Source: Symsagittifera roscoffensis
Taxonomy: Eukaryota > Xenacoelomorpha > Acoela > Convolutidae
Length of the DNA: 64,000 nt
Reading direction: 5' to 3'
NCBI RefSeq assembly: GCF_963678635.1
Contig: NC_087071.1
Span: 11,237,088-11,301,087 of the forward strand
Numbering within the stretch: position 1 is the stretch's first letter; every line of letters begins with the position of its first letter. Below are positions 24,592 to 35,697 of this stretch, in pieces. The position numbers were made by a program, and so were the translations under genes. Below the pieces are notes generated by a model. That model did no database searches, was not told the DNA's origin, and saw only the letters and a list, made by a program, of their open reading frames with translations.

Positions 24592-25783
24592 CCCTCTACC
24601 CTCATGATCCCTAATGATCCTTATGGAAAAAATTCATCCCTCAAATGCCATATGTAATATATTTATGCATAATGATCCCTATGTGAAATTAATCATCCGT
24701 AATGATCTCTATGCATAACTTTTCTACTTAAAGGTCGTTATATGGAAATTGTGTTGGTCAAAAACAAAATCATTCTATGCTTTGAGGCGATATATTTTTT
24801 TTATTTGCCACCAATAGCTCGGCAAGCTATGTTGTATTCCAATTGAAATAAAATTCTGCAACGCGTTTTGCTGTTGAAGGTCTTTGCGAATTGGTTATTT
24901 CAATGTTTCTACAATTCCTTTGATCTTAGTGAAAATAGTTTAGAAACGAAATGGTTGAATTATACGCATAATCTCATAGAACAAGTGTCGATTAAAGACA
25001 AAAAAACTGTTTAGGGTCAATTCCATTAAGAAATTCTAAAGAAAAACTTCAGATAGTGTTTGGACAACAAGTAAATTTGCAAGTGTGAAGAAAAACAAAA
25101 ACATTTTGAAGAAAACTAGTGAATTATTTAAAATTTGCAGTTGTTGAGAAAACACGTGAGTTAGATTGAACCGTATACGAAAAAAAATTAGGTAGAATTA
25201 ACTGATAGTATCATGAAAAATCAAATGGCTTGGGAAACGTCCGAGTTTTGTGTATGTTTGATTCGTTTTTGAATATAATTAATATCAAAACTGGTACCTA
25301 TTTTCTTACTATAAAACTGAAAATAAAATAAAATTTCTTGTGGTCCGAGTAGAGGAAAACGCACGGCGCTCGACTCTCTGCCGAAATGTGGCCTTTCGAA
25401 ATCCATCCGGAAATTGTACTGAAAGCAGGCCCCAGTTGCTGGTATTGTGATATCATCGCATAGATTGATTTTTTGTTTCTTTTACTTCGATAGTTGTTCA
25501 GTTTTTCGGATTATTGCTATTCAGTAAATTATTGCAAAAAAGGTCAATTACTAAAAGACTGGATGTCTACAACTCAGTTGAATGGTGTACAAATAAAGTA
25601 TTTTAAATAGTTAGTTAATGGGCAAGCGTGCAGTTGCAAGCTACATCAGCTCCATTTGTTTGCGTTACTTTGAATCGTATCTCCAAGTAAACTTTTCGCA
25701 GGTCAAAAAATTTCTTACGGTCACAAGTTATTTCAAATTTTAGTGATCCAATTCTTGTGGTCCATTAGGTGAATCGGCAGGTC
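24592..25783. other. Right-arm-only segment (~1.19 kb)
   Basis: Flanked by sequence that is contiguous at about 13725 in the left arm. Its left end begins 'ccctctaccctcatgatccc' with several imperfect 'aatgatccctatg' repeats (24600-24720); its right end reads 'gtggtccattaggtgaatcgg'. No ORF above 61 codons and no convincing terminal inverted repeats. Confidence 0.6.
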
Positions 25784-25898
25784 CAGTTTTTTATCCAAAG
25801 CATTTTCGAAAGTAATCTTAAGAGGTTGCTTTTAAAACAAACCCAGAGAGCTAGGTGTAGCTTCATTGGATAACAAATTAGTAATCTTTTTTTTTGTT

Positions 25899-26190
25899 TG
25901 AGAATAAGTCCGCTGTTTTTCTCGCTGAACTGTTTTTTATTGGAATGGTTGTGTTGATATGTTTCAATTCTATTGTCTTGATATGTTTCAATAGATTCCT
26001 AACCAAATCATGAAAAAGACCTAGATTATCAACACGTAGACGTGAGAAAATCAAACTGTCCAGAATTGAGAAAAATTATTTTCTGTATTAGTTTCACAAA
26101 CTTTGTTTAGGTCAATAGTTGCACGGTTACAGTTGCCCGCATGGCTACAGTTTGCCCGGCTACAGTGCCTTGTAGAGTTAGATCCCAACA
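25899..26190 (-). repeat. BEL 3' LTR, right copy
   Basis: Reverse complement begins TGTTGGGATC (26190 downward) after a purine-rich tract and ends ...TTATTCTCA at 25899. Matches 13341-13623 with substitutions and a local duplication ('gatatgtttcaat' twice near 25955-25990). Confidence 0.65.
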
Positions 26191-26349
26191 TTTCCCGGCC
26201 TCCTTGAACGGGTTCAATAAAACGGCTTCAAGAAATCCTTGAGTGATGTCCTGAATGAAGAAAGTTCTGTTGTCGGTCAGTTTCCTCTTTAACTCTTTTC
26301 CGCGGGATGACAATAACATGTTATTGTTATCCGCGGGATAACAATAACA

Positions 26350-27509
26350 TTGTCTCCAATGGCGAAATGTCGTGATCGCGATGTCGTTCATTTAACTTTT
26401 TGCCGCAGAGAAAGCAAGTATTCTTCTTTCCAACGTTTTCAAAATTGTCGAACTATGTTGTCAATGGTTTTGATTCGTCGACTGAGCGATGTCTTCTTGT
26501 CGCGCGTAGAACACGACCTTGCTGTCAATGGTTTTCCGATGAGAAAATGTCCTGGCGTGAAAGCGAGTGCATCATTGGCATCATTAGATGGCGTAACAAG
26601 TGGCCTTCAATTGAAGATGGCCTCCTTTTGTGTGAGAACTGTCAGGAACTGATGAAGTTTTAGTCGCGTTTTCCCAACTGTTCGGAAGAAAGGTCGTTTC
26701 AATGATTTCACTGCCGCTTCCCATAATCCTCCGAAGTGTGGCGCTTTTGATGGAATAGTGTACCATGAAACTGAGTGGTCGTTGGCGAAGGTGCTGAAGA
26801 ATTCTTTTAATTCTTCGTTCATCAGCAGTTTTTAGAATTCATTTTCACCTCGAGAGCCAATAAAAGTAATCGAATTGTCACTGTAGAAAGCCTTTGGTAA
26901 TCTTTTTCTGGCGCAAAATTGTTTTACAGCGTCTAAGCAACCGTCCTCTGTGAGAGAGTTGACGGTTTCCATGTGAACTGCTTTAGTCGCAAAGCAAATG
27001 AAGATAGCCACATATACTTTACTATCTTGATTGCTGCTGTCTTTGATGTAGAAAGGTCCACAAAAATCGAGTCCTGTGTTGCTGAAAGTAAAAGATTCTA
27101 CCACTCTTTCGAGCGGCAAATCTCGCACGGCTTGCATTTATGAATTGCTTGTTTGGCCAAAGCGAGGCCTCCTGGTTTTTCATACTGTTTGTCGAAGGGT
27201 GTAGAGTGTCATCTGAGGACCTCTGTGAAAAGATTTGCATGCGCTTCCCTAATGAACAATTTGTTAATTGGTGATTTCCTGGGAATGAGCACCGAAAACT
27301 TTTTTGTTGATGTTATATGGTGATTTTGCGAGGCGTCCTCCAACACCAGTTACGTTGCTCTCATTGTCGAAGCAGGGTGAAAGGCTCAGAAGGTTGCTCT
27401 TCCTTGGATATCGTTTCCCTTGCCTGATAAATTGAAACTCAGCTAGATGATGCTGCTGAACCAGGCTGTACAAAGTCGTGCGAGCTTCCGTAACCTCCAA
27501 GGCTGTCAT
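26350..27509 (-). pseudogene. BEL/Pao integrase (right copy)
   Basis: Reads 'HLAEFQFIRQGKRYPRKSN', then '[11 protein letters not shown]' (first Asp retained), 'FYSDNS' (second Asp) and '[16 protein letters not shown]' (Glu). The full acidic triad survives at residue level, although stops near 26830 and 26605 and frameshifts (about 27120, 27240) break the frame. The C-terminal segment continues toward 26110-26350. Confidence 0.8.
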
Positions 27510-27519
27510 GAGTCGTCAT

Positions 27520-28250
27520 TTTCGCTGACGTTGTTTTTGCTTCCTGAGTTACTGATCGATGGAATTGTTGCCTTCGCGCGGTTAGCGATTGATGCGAAAC
27601 CTGCAAACCAGCTTCCCCAAAGCATCTGCTATCCCATCCCGTTCCTTTACCTCCAATTTCCCTACCGGCACCTTTACCAGAATGATAATCAGTGGCACTA
27701 ACACAATTCGCGTTTGTATGCAAATCAGTACCCATACCTGTTCCATCATCGGGTCTTGCCCCTGTACCCTTACTAGCATCCAGTAGTAATGCGTTATCAC
27801 TATTCATACTTTTACCTTTACCAATATCAATCATTGCGCAAATACCTGCCCCTGTACCACTACTTTTCCGGGTTTCCTTAATTTACTTATAATTTTTCAT
27901 TCAGTTTTTGCGATTACACTTAAAACCAAACCTACTCCTGTACCAACACTTGTTTTTGTACCATAATTTTTCCGGTCGTCTTTTTTTTCTCTCCATGCAC
28001 CTAACCTCCCAATACCATCCCGCTAACTAAACGTTTGCAATCTTACGTTTGTACCATTACCAAACCTGGTATCAAAATTGTTTTCTCTTGAGTTTTCCCA
28101 TTATTCTCAGTACCAAAACCTACCCCTGTACCAACACCTATTTTTGTACCATAACTATCCTCGGCATCGTCGCTTTCTTCTTTCCCCAAACGTAACCTTC
28201 TTTCAATACCAAATTGAGTCCGAATACCTCCAGTAGCAGTTGTTGCATAT
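27520..28250 (-). repeat. Gly/Thr-rich insertion in pol (right copy)
   Basis: Mirror of 11160-11800. The minus-strand frame 27439-27834 reads 'GKSMNSDN' and 'GAGREIGGKGTGW', and 28043-28408 contains 'GVGTGVGFGTENNG'. It lies between RNase H and integrase, as on the left. Confidence 0.7.
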
Positions 28251-28379
28251 GCTACGTTTTGAACTACAGCTTGAAAATTCAGCCTGGGATGAGTTCTGCA
28301 GTTTTTACTAATTCTCTTGACGTAGCCTAAGATCCTGACGATCTTTGAAAGCCCTGAAAACCTAGTCAAAAGATTTAAG

Positions 28380-29190
28380 ACTCTGTTCTCTTTTTCCACT
28401 GTCACCATTGTAACAGATCCGCTGTCTTCAATTGTTCTGGTTTCTTGTTGTGTCGTCTCCGCTGGGATTAATTCTGATCTCGCCCAGTTTTCTGGTGACT
28501 GTGAGTGCCATGTTGGTCCCTTCCACCAAAGTTCATGTTTTGCTAGAGCTGATAATGGAATTCCCCGAGAAACACAATCAGCTGGGTTGTCTTTCGTCGG
28601 CGCAAAACTCCATTTTTCGCCAGGTAGAATTTCTTGAAGTTTTACTACTCGATTAACAACGAAAGTCTTCCAATTGCGAGGAAATTCTCGTAACCACGCA
28701 GTAGTAACTTGAGAGTCGGTCCATGCGAAAACAGTTTATATGATAAACAGTTTGTCACTGATGGCGGCTAGAGTTGCTTCCACTTTCGATCCAAGAAGTG
28801 CTGCACAAAGTTCCATGCGTGGAACACAAATGCAATTAATAGGCGAAATTCGTGTTTTTGCTGTCAATATTTGTATGTGTCTTGTCGCATATAAACAACA
28901 GCTGCATATGCTGTAGTTGATGCGTCACAGTGAACATGAAGTTGAAGGTCTTTGGTTGTCTGCGCTAGAAGAACTCGGCGAGACAACTTGTTGTCTTCCA
29001 GTTCCTTAAGCTGCTGTCGAAGGCGTCCATAGTGTTCCTGTAGTGTGACTGATATCGTTTGATCCCACGAAATCTTGTTCATCCACATGAGTTGTATGAA
29101 TGATTTCAGTTGAATCTTCGTAGGCGAAAGCCATCCAAGGGGGTCATAGAGTCTCGTGACTTCTGATAGTTTTTGTTGTTTGGTCAAAGG
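28380..29190 (-). pseudogene. BEL/Pao RNase H (right copy)
   Basis: From 'TKQQKLSEVTRLYDPLGWLSP' (29187) through 'LHVHCDASTTAYAAVVYM', 'RMELCAA', 'TDSQVTTAWL' and 'NPADCVSRGI' to the connection. It corresponds to 10196-11000 on the left, with independent frameshifts near 28870 and 28735. Confidence 0.75.
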
Positions 29191-29414
29191 CTTAATTTAA
29201 CTGCAAAACTAAAATGATCTGGCACTGGGTTCTATTTGATTCTATGGCTTTTGATGACATACTCGTCACTTTTGATTGTCATTTCGTCTACTGCTTCTCG
29301 ATAGTGCACTGGGAGTCATTCTACTAGCTTCGTGTCGCTTGATGTCCATTTGCAAATTTCAAATCCAGCTTTACCGAGTGTTTTGATGAACCGATCCTGT
29401 AGTTGAATAGCTAG

Positions 29415-29850
29415 TTAAATATCTGAAGATCTTGGTAGAAGGTCTTCTACGCACATGTCGTTGAGTGTTGCTATCCTAAATGAGTCGTCGTCACTTAATT
29501 CAGCAAGCACTTGAAGAGGTCGTATCGGATGAAAGGCTGAAGAAGCAATTCCGTACGTAACTCTGGTCATTCGGTAGTGCCAAACCTCTGTCGAAATTTG
29601 ATGTTTCCACAAGATTCGATGGTAGTCTCTATTTTCTTCTTCCAACTCCAACTGGTGGTACATTTTCGAAATGTCGGCTGAAAAGGCTACCTGATGCATT
29701 CGGAAGCGAATCAGAATGCTGACGAGGTCTTTCTGAAATATAGGTCGAACCATCAGTTTGTCCTTGAGTGATATTCCAGATGTCGTTTTTGCTGATGCGT
29801 CAAAAACCACTCGAGTTATCACAGTGAAGTTGTGGATTGAAGATGGTGTG
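29415..29850 (-). pseudogene. BEL/Pao reverse transcriptase fragment (right copy)
   Basis: 'VVFDASAKTTSGISLKDK', 'AFSADISKMYHQLELEEE', 'WHYRMTRVTYGIASSAF', then 'MCVEDLL' in place of the YVDD box, so the catalytic motif is damaged (CVED). The 5' part of RT is missing at the inverted-repeat breakpoint. Confidence 0.8.
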
Positions 29851-29927
29851 TTTAAGTGTTATTAAGCAAGGACCTTGACGACAAGAGAATCTGATTATTT
29901 GGCAGATAATTATTCGAAAACTAAAAA

Positions 29928-30122
29928 ATGCTCGAAAAACAAACTGGTAAAAGGTCTTCATCTTCTTCCTTCTCCTCATCCTCAGCTGTAAATGATAAAC
30001 AACATAAAATACGATGCAAGTCAAAACGATCAGTCCGTCTTGAAAAAGAATGTGATGAAAGTGGCGTTGAAAACGAGGCGGATGATGAATACTCGAATAA
30101 TAAAAAGTGTAGACTTGCCTGA
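29928..30122 (+). CDS. Small Ser/charged ORF, unrecognised
   Basis: 64 codons from ATG 29928, with a Ser-rich run ('RSSSSSFSSSSA') followed by a mixed-charge segment that looks like a nuclear-localisation or disordered tail. No family is recognised. It sits right after the BEL breakpoint and before another plus-strand frame, so it could be an exon of the same gene or chance. Confidence 0.25.
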   Translation: MLEKQTGKRSSSSSFSSSSAVNDKQHKIRCKSKRSVRLEKECDESGVENEADDEYSNNKKCRLA

Positions 30123-30303
30123 AACAGAAAAAAATGTCTGAATAATTTGATTTAACCAGCAGAATGGTTGAAGCAATGTATGAGCACTCGCCTGAATTTT
30201 TTTGAAAAAATTTCGAAAGAAATTCAAATTTTTCATTCTGAACAATGAACCCGACGTCTCAAAACTCGCTCCAAACACAAATTTTGCATTTGCAACCCAT
30301 TAA

Positions 30304-30861
30304 ATTCACAACGAGTCTTGCGCCCAATTGCTCGACGATGACCCTCCCCACCTCCATACTCTCATCGAAGTAACAAAAGATTGTGTCGACGCAGTGAACA
30401 AGATGACTTCAACCAATTTCGTTGCACTTTGTCTACTTTCATCTTTCATACGTCTAATTTTGGGTTGCAGTAAATTTCGCCTATCGGGACACCTGATGGA
30501 AAAATTAAAAGTTGCTGTCAACTACAACAATTATATTAACAATTCAACTGATATTGGTGGTGCTCCTCTACGAAGAAGATTGTTACAAGTTTGCTTTGCT
30601 TCACAAACTTGATCCATTCAAACTCAAACTGATTTAATCACTAATGTTACAATTGAACGCTTCTTTATTACTTTGAATGGTGATAATGCCGCCGAGTTTT
30701 CTAAATTTATTGATAATACTTTGAAAAGGTATGGTCGTTTAGAGATTGATACAAATATTTGTTTGTTAATTTTTTTATGGGAAAAAAATTTAAATTCTAA
30801 AAAACGATTTTTAGAGCCTGTGATAACGCCAGAGGCAAGTGTTCTAGCAAAAATTTTTTAA
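30304..30861 (+). pseudogene. Unrecognised ~185-codon frame with one in-frame TGA
   Basis: A single plus-strand frame between stops at 30301 and 30859, interrupted only by TGA at 30610-30612. Composition is protein-like: an acidic start 'LDDDPPHLHTLIEV', a Cys/Leu-rich middle, and a Lys/Glu-rich end with 'NGDNAAEFSKFIDNTLKRY'. No domain is recognised. It lies between the right BEL fragment and the capsid-like gene and runs opposite to both. It may be a gene of the virus-like element encoded on the other strand, or an unrelated insertion. Confidence 0.35.
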
Positions 30862-31306
30862 AAAAATAGAAAAAAGTCATCCGTATCACAAACTTATAGT
30901 ATCATATGTTTCGCTAAACGCATCATGTCATGATCGTTTACTTTGAAAGCTATAAATAGTTTGGATGAAGGTTTAACTTGAGCAACATAAATACAAGACA
31001 GTCCGCTCAAGACCGAGTTAGCTGATTGGATTGGCCTTTTCCATCAGTATTTTGCTTCCTTCATGAATAGAATATCTCATAATTTTGTAAACTTGTGGAT
31101 AATTGTGTAGTCGTTGTCCGAGAGAAACTGCAAAGGAAATTTGAACACCAGCTTGAGCGAATACTAGCCAGTGAGCTACTGCCTTCTTTATCATAAAAAT
31201 TTTTTTCGCGTTTCAATTTTGTTCTAGTGCAAGGTTAGCTGGAAAAGTAATTCTAAATCGATGTTTCAAATGCTTGCATTGGTTAGTTAGCTCAGTAATC
31301 TGTTGA

Positions 31307-32470
31307 TTATCTATTTTTTCCGATTCGATGCATGAGAGTGTTTTTAGTTATTTTTCTATCGGAACGCAAGTAAACTGTTGATGCAAGCTCTCCCATGAAA
31401 AGTAACTCCACGTTTTCCCCCGGCAGTGCATTAAACTTCTGTTCCACTGAAATGGTGCAATTGGTCAATTCAGGATGAACAAAGTCATGTGAAGCCTCCT
31501 GAGTAGATGTGATTTAAAATGTCATAATATAATGATTGTGATAATTAGCCAAACTGATTCCATGACTATTGTTAAAAACAAAGTCTAGAGCTTCCAATGT
31601 GTTATAGTAAAATCTTTTGATTTTCAGCTGAATTTTTTGATAATGACACGGGTTTGTTCGGTTAGTTCCCAGGTATGCTGTATTATAGCTCATTGCCAAA
31701 ATCATTCGAAGAACTGGCTCATTGGCATAAACACTTTCTTGTCGCCAGCTTCGCAAACCAGTTGTGGCCAAAAAAGATCTTGGTAAAACCTCAATATAAT
31801 TGTAAATTGCGGGTGCTTTCATTAGATTTTTTCTATCGATGATGGTACAAAATCTGTTACTGTCATTTTGCGCACTTATAGGTGAGCCTCAGTGATTTGA
31901 ACTTGGTAATGTTTATTAGGTTGCTCGGACATGATAACAAAGTCATTAGGAGATCGTCTCAGAGAAAGTCTTATTGTAACACCGCTGATAAGACGTTTGT
32001 CACATGATAAAAAATCACAGGTAATTTTACCAAATAATCGGAACTCGCGTGTTGCAGCTACGATTCGCTTACGTTCCGCGACACCTTCAGCTCGCCCATC
32101 AGCGCCATCAATACCTGATAGATTATCTCCATAATAATAACCTCGACAAGCAAGCCATGTTTTCTTTGCATCATTACCGAGTGAAAATTCAGTCTCAATG
32201 AAACTCTTATGGACAAAATTGGCATTAGTTGTTGAAAGTTTTTCTCCGTTCAGTGACATAGTGCATTCGGAAAATAAAGATGAAACAGGATTATTAACCA
32301 AATATGGGGTGTCTCGTTGCACTGCCTCTGTAGCATGAGTTCGCAATACATTAACATTAATTTGAACAATGCGTGTAACAATCTCCAGGTGAGTTCGTTG
32401 AAGATCGATGAAGTTGTTTTTATATCCTAAAACTTCAAACTCGTCCAGCTCTAACTTGTTTTTTGATTGT
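31307..32470 (-). pseudogene. F54H12.2-like predicted major capsid protein
   Basis: Reads from 'LELDEFEVLGYKNNFIDLQ' (about 32450) through 'NPVSSLFSECTMSLNG', 'TWLACRGYYYGDN', 'GKITCDFLSCDKRLISGV', a stop near 31876, 'NYIEVLPRSFLATTG', 'AYLGTNRTNP' and 'NTLEALDFVF' to a TAA at 31516-31514. It continues in frame with 'ASHDFVHPELTNCTISVEQ' to a final stop near 31307, about 390 residues. This pattern matches a family known in animal genomes as F54H12.2-like, found beside integrases. Its role as a jelly-roll capsid protein is an inference from the neighbouring genes. The N-terminus is unclear because of frame overlap with the preceding gene. Confidence 0.7.
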
Positions 32471-32702
32471 GTTCTTTACTGTGTTTTTGAAGGCTTGTTT
32501 CGGTGTTTTCTTCCTGGTTGCTATATCTAATAATCCGGGTGCTGCGTCCAATGAGTTTTGCTGTTGGTACTATAAATTTCCGAGCTAACGGAAGTGTTAC
32601 TCGTCCAATACTTATAGCCAGAGCACCGAAGCCACTACCCCGCTGCCTGTAATGTCCTGAGAAGTGTGGCATGGTCGCTTGATTATGATAGTACGCCTCC
32701 AT
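32451..32702 (-). CDS. Small basic 'GFGALA' protein of the virus-like element
   Basis: An 84-codon ORF from ATG 32702 ('MEAYYHNQ'), then 'MPHFSGHYRQRGSGFGALA', an Ala/Arg/Pro-rich helix and a Lys/Gln-rich tail, uninterrupted to its stop. The start overlaps the 3' end of the penton-like frame, as expected for tightly packed viral genes. Homologous to 7030-7332 and 53345-53560. A DNA-binding or minor capsid role is inferred from basic charge and gene order. Confidence 0.65.
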   Translation of the reverse strand: MEAYYHNQATMPHFSGHYRQRGSGFGALAISIGRVTLPLARKFIVPTAKLIGRSTRIIRYSNQEENTETSLQKHSKEHNQKTS

Positions 32703-32709
32703 AATCCTA

Positions 32710-33580
32710 ATCAGAAAGATTTGAAATTTCAAAGTCAAAACAATTTTTCCTCCTCCTCCCGCAAATGGTACAAGTCTACCAGTTTCTGTTCGTAGGCTTA
32801 CTGCAATGCTCTAGATGTTATTCACGAAGAGTTTTTGAAATCTAAATTGCTAAAAGCTTTGCGATGATTTCGTTCAATGCTGCGAGCGCAACCGTTTTTC
32901 AAACGTCGATTAGTATCAATGACTCAAAGCAAAGGTGCTTTGGTGTCACCCACAATCTGATAATGAACTACATCCAGGTAGATAAACATCATTTGGGTTC
33001 CAGCAGATATATCAACAGGGTAGTCGGAAGTGAGGTTTTGTGATGTGAAAGTGCTTTGGATGTAACTGGATTCTTTTTAGCCGATATGGTAGCTCGTTTC
33101 ATCTCGTATACCTTCGAAACCTAAAAAACTAGAAATTTGTGGGTCTCAAAGGTAATTCATTCCCAATAATGCATCCACATTGAAAGATGTTTGGTAATGG
33201 GTTTGATGCTATAACTGATATTATCAAGATCAATCTTTCGATTGATTTCGTTGAAAAATGTCTCGATTTCGTCATAATTACTCTTTGTTATTTCACTTTT
33301 TTCTTCATCATATAGTCTAGATATTTTAATTTCTGCCACTTTAAGGCTTGCTTTAACTTTGTCGTTTTCGTAGTACAATAGTTTGGTATCCGTAACATTG
33401 TTAATATGAGTGGGAAAAGTTCTTCCTGTCAATGCAACTCTCTATTCACCTTGTAGATCGATATTTCCGCTTAGCAGATTTCTAAAGCTCGCTAGAGAAT
33501 TGTCACTGAAAATATTCATTGAGGTTGATGACACCAGTATAATGGTTAATGAATATTTTCGCTTCTAAAGATGTCAGACA
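32710..33580 (-). pseudogene. Penton-like structural protein
   Basis: Starts near 33560 with 'LVSSTSMNIFSDNS', then 'LSGNIDLQGE', a TAG, and the open frame 33432-33157 ('THINNVTDTKLLYYEN'). After a stop at 33157 it continues in other frames through about 33040-32720 ('VVHYQIVGDTKAPL'-like in the reverse complement, then 'NLDFKK' and 'TGRLVPFAGG'). Same arrangement as 6427-7025 and 53576-53952. In viruses of this type it would cap capsid vertices. Multiple frameshifts. Confidence 0.6.
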
Positions 33581-33619
33581 TTGTTTAGTTTGATCCTTCT
33601 TTACTTTTACAGTACCTTG

Positions 33620-34649
33620 ATTAGTTCGGGCTCATTTAATTTCTCCTCTATTGGTTCTTTATCAGCGTCGATGAGATTAAAAGTCGGTGAGTTTCTTGTT
33701 TGTATGTCAAAATTTCAAAAACTTCGTCAGTGAAGGGTTGTTGATAATCTTTTCGAAAAGGATGTCAATTTTTGCTATTCTCTCAAAATCGCCAACGTAG
33801 AGCTTTGGTCGGCGAAATGGTTTCAATGATTGTTCAGCTCTTAATGAAATTAGACGTGCAACATCCTTTATTGTCACTTTATCGGGGGCTAAATTGATGA
33901 CGCGGTTTGTTCTCGAATTTAATGTGTTGACAAAGTCTTGAAGCTTATCGATGTAAGAGTAGGTCCATTTGTCCTCCAAGTACTTATAAATCAAAATTTA
34001 TAGTGCTCGAATGTTCCTCTCGGCGAAAGCGAACTTTTTTTTTATCAATCTCTCTTGTGTATGTTTTGATAACGTTTTTACCACATAAAGTTTTGAATGA
34101 TCCTTGAACTCTGTGCCTTTATCTACCCAGATTTTTGGGGCTGTTTTGTTTTTATGATTTGTTTGAATGCTTCGGCAGTTGAGGTAGCATACTTTGATTT
34201 CAACGGCTGTGCACGTAGATAGCGGGACATGAAATCCACTGCAACCATAAGATATTTTTTTTGTTGTAATCTGCAAGTTTATTATCATACGCTAGGTCAA
34301 TTGACCATATTTTGTCGATGTCGTAAGCTATCACTTTGAGGCGTGGTGTTTTGCGACGAACTGTTCTATTTTTTGTATATGCAGGCTCTGTATCTAAAAA
34401 ATATTTCACTTTACTTCGTGAAGTTTTTGATTCCTCTTTCAAATTCTGTACACTGCCAAACAATGCTGGACCTTTACTTGTAATTTTAGTTTTCAATACT
34501 TCTTCTTCAACTGGTGTAACCTTGCCATTTTTTTGTGTCTGTGTTCGTCTTCTCTGTCGTTGCAGAATCTGAATCGTAATCGGGCGTTCCGTACAATTCA
34601 GAGTCTTCTTCCTCTGAGCCTTCTTCTCGTTCTCTTTCACTGTCTGCAA
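33620..34649 (-). pseudogene. Retrovirus-like (rve) integrase of a virus-like element
   Basis: Frames 34649-34200, 34288-33998 and 33994-33620 join as one degraded protein. Catalytic residues can be located: Asp in 'WSIDLAY' (codon 34298-34296), Asp in 'IWVDKGTEF' (34123-34121) and Glu in 'FAERNIRAL' (34021-34019), about 34 codons after the second Asp, close to the DD35E spacing. The C-terminal part reads 'KWTYSYIDKLQDFVNTL', 'RRPKLYVGDF' and ends 'DADKEPIEEKLNEPELI'. It resembles the integrases that accompany F54H12.2-like proteins. At least three frameshifts. Confidence 0.75.
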
Positions 34650-34682
34650 CAGTCCTTCTGGTTTTGCATCTTTTAATGCTTT

Positions 34683-34910
34683 TTATTCTGGAACTTGTTG
34701 ACGACGGTTTCTTGGGAGAAAGGAGGGCTCTAGATGTTGAAGGGGAATTTGTGGAACCTCTGCTTCTTTGACTCTGTTAAGCTTGTTCCGTATTTTGGGA
34801 TAAAAAGTTCTCCCTTTCAAAAATTTGAAAATTAATTCTGTTTTTCGTGACCCCAAATGTCCTACAACTGCCATAAACAGTCTTGTCGACGTATGAATTA
34901 TTTTATTCAT
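34683..34910 (-). pseudogene. Packaging-ATPase-like fragment with damaged Walker A
   Basis: The 75-codon frame begins 'TRLFMAVVGHLGSRKTEL': a P-loop in which the Gly before Lys-Thr is Arg (CGA for GGA, codon near 34850). 'KGRTFYPKI' follows. Virus-like elements with this gene set carry an FtsK/A32-type packaging ATPase whose N-terminal P-loop has this form. Only the first part is left and the Walker B region is not found. The frame just upstream (34907-35101) may be its diverged start. The ATPase call rests on the P-loop and context. Confidence 0.45.
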
Positions 34911-35442
34911 ATCTTTGGGTTTGGTAGCACGTACCTAACTAAATCAGACAATATGGAAAACCAAACTGATGTTTCTTCACAGCTTAGTTGCGTCAAAGAA
35001 AGTTTATAGATACAAAAGCCTAGTAAAAATAAAGTTATAATCATTTGGGACATAAAAACTACTTCTGATCTGGGAACAGTGGCATCAAAATAAAACTTCA
35101 AAGATTTTTGTTCGGTGTTATTTTAATCATTAAAAAATCAGTTACTATAGTTGCATCAGGTTGATCATCTTCTATTTCAGACATTCACGTTTTCAATTTT
35201 TTCTCTCTCTTTCCCTCTCTGACTATCTATATATATCAACTGTTTCTTATTGAGGAAGAACATTGTGTGGTTATGAAATTTATCTTTTATTTTTTTGAAC
35301 ATTAAAAAATCTCGTCTCGAGTATAACCAGTGTAAACATTATTAGTATCATTTTCATTGTCATACATTTCCACTAAATAATTGGCTGGGACATTCTTAGT
35401 TTTCACAAGATATATGAATTTCTTCACTGAGTTTTTTTTAAT

Positions 35443-35661
35443 TTACTGCTGCTGAGGTCCATTTGAACTCCAGGCTGACGTTTGGGTACTAAGACTACCT
35501 TGGGAAGATAAACTCCTCGTTTGCTGGCTAACATTTTGAATAAACTTGAATCGTTGAAAGTAGATAAATTGGTCAATCATCGGGAAAAACCTTCTCAAAG
35601 TAATTAATTCTTCTTCAGATAAAGTGTTTCTTTTTTTCGCTAAACCACTTGACATCGGCAA
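35443..35661 (-). CDS. Small ORF with Gln/Ser-rich tail, unrecognised
   Basis: 72 codons from ATG 35661 ('MPMSSGLAKKRNTLSEEEL') ending in a Ser/Gln-rich tail. It lies between the accessory ORF and the ATPase-like fragment on the same strand, so it is probably part of the same element. No family is recognised. Confidence 0.35.
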   Translation of the reverse strand: MPMSSGLAKKRNTLSEEELITLRRFFPMIDQFIYFQRFKFIQNVSQQTRSLSSQGSLSTQTSAWSSNGPQQQ

Positions 35662-35697
35662 TCGATTCGTTCCGTTCTTGTTAATGATATTTTGATG

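Larger units (their letters stand above)
9510..29850. repeat. Giant imperfect inverted repeat, two ~10-kb arms
   Basis: Paired landmarks: RT 9549-9600 with 29770-29822; integrase 12260-12994 with 26350-27137; LTR 13341-13623 with 25899-26190; 16800-17001 with 21031-21230; 19051-19266 with 20058-20243; arm tips 19477 with 19833. The outer breakpoints are near 9510 (left) and 29850 (right), inside BEL RT. Stretches aligned by eye agree at about nine bases in ten. The left arm has ~1.28 kb (17005-18285) missing from the right; the right has ~1.19 kb (24592-25783) missing from the left. Independent decay (different stops, different lost catalytic residues) argues against an assembly mirror. Confidence 0.85.
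25899..29850 (-). mobile_element. BEL/Pao retrotransposon, right copy, 5'-truncated
   Basis: Minus-strand copy of the left element from the middle of RT to the LTR. It lacks gag, protease and the first part of RT: homology stops near 29850, inside the codons just upstream of the 'VVFDASAKTTSG' block. It shares the Gly/Thr insertion and overall layout with the left copy, but has its own stops. Confidence 0.8.

Noticed and set aside
9510-29850. Assembly artefact (mirrored contig) as the cause of the giant palindrome
   Set aside because: The arms differ by many substitutions, two >1-kb indels, different stops and different catalytic mutations, which a mirrored read would not produce.
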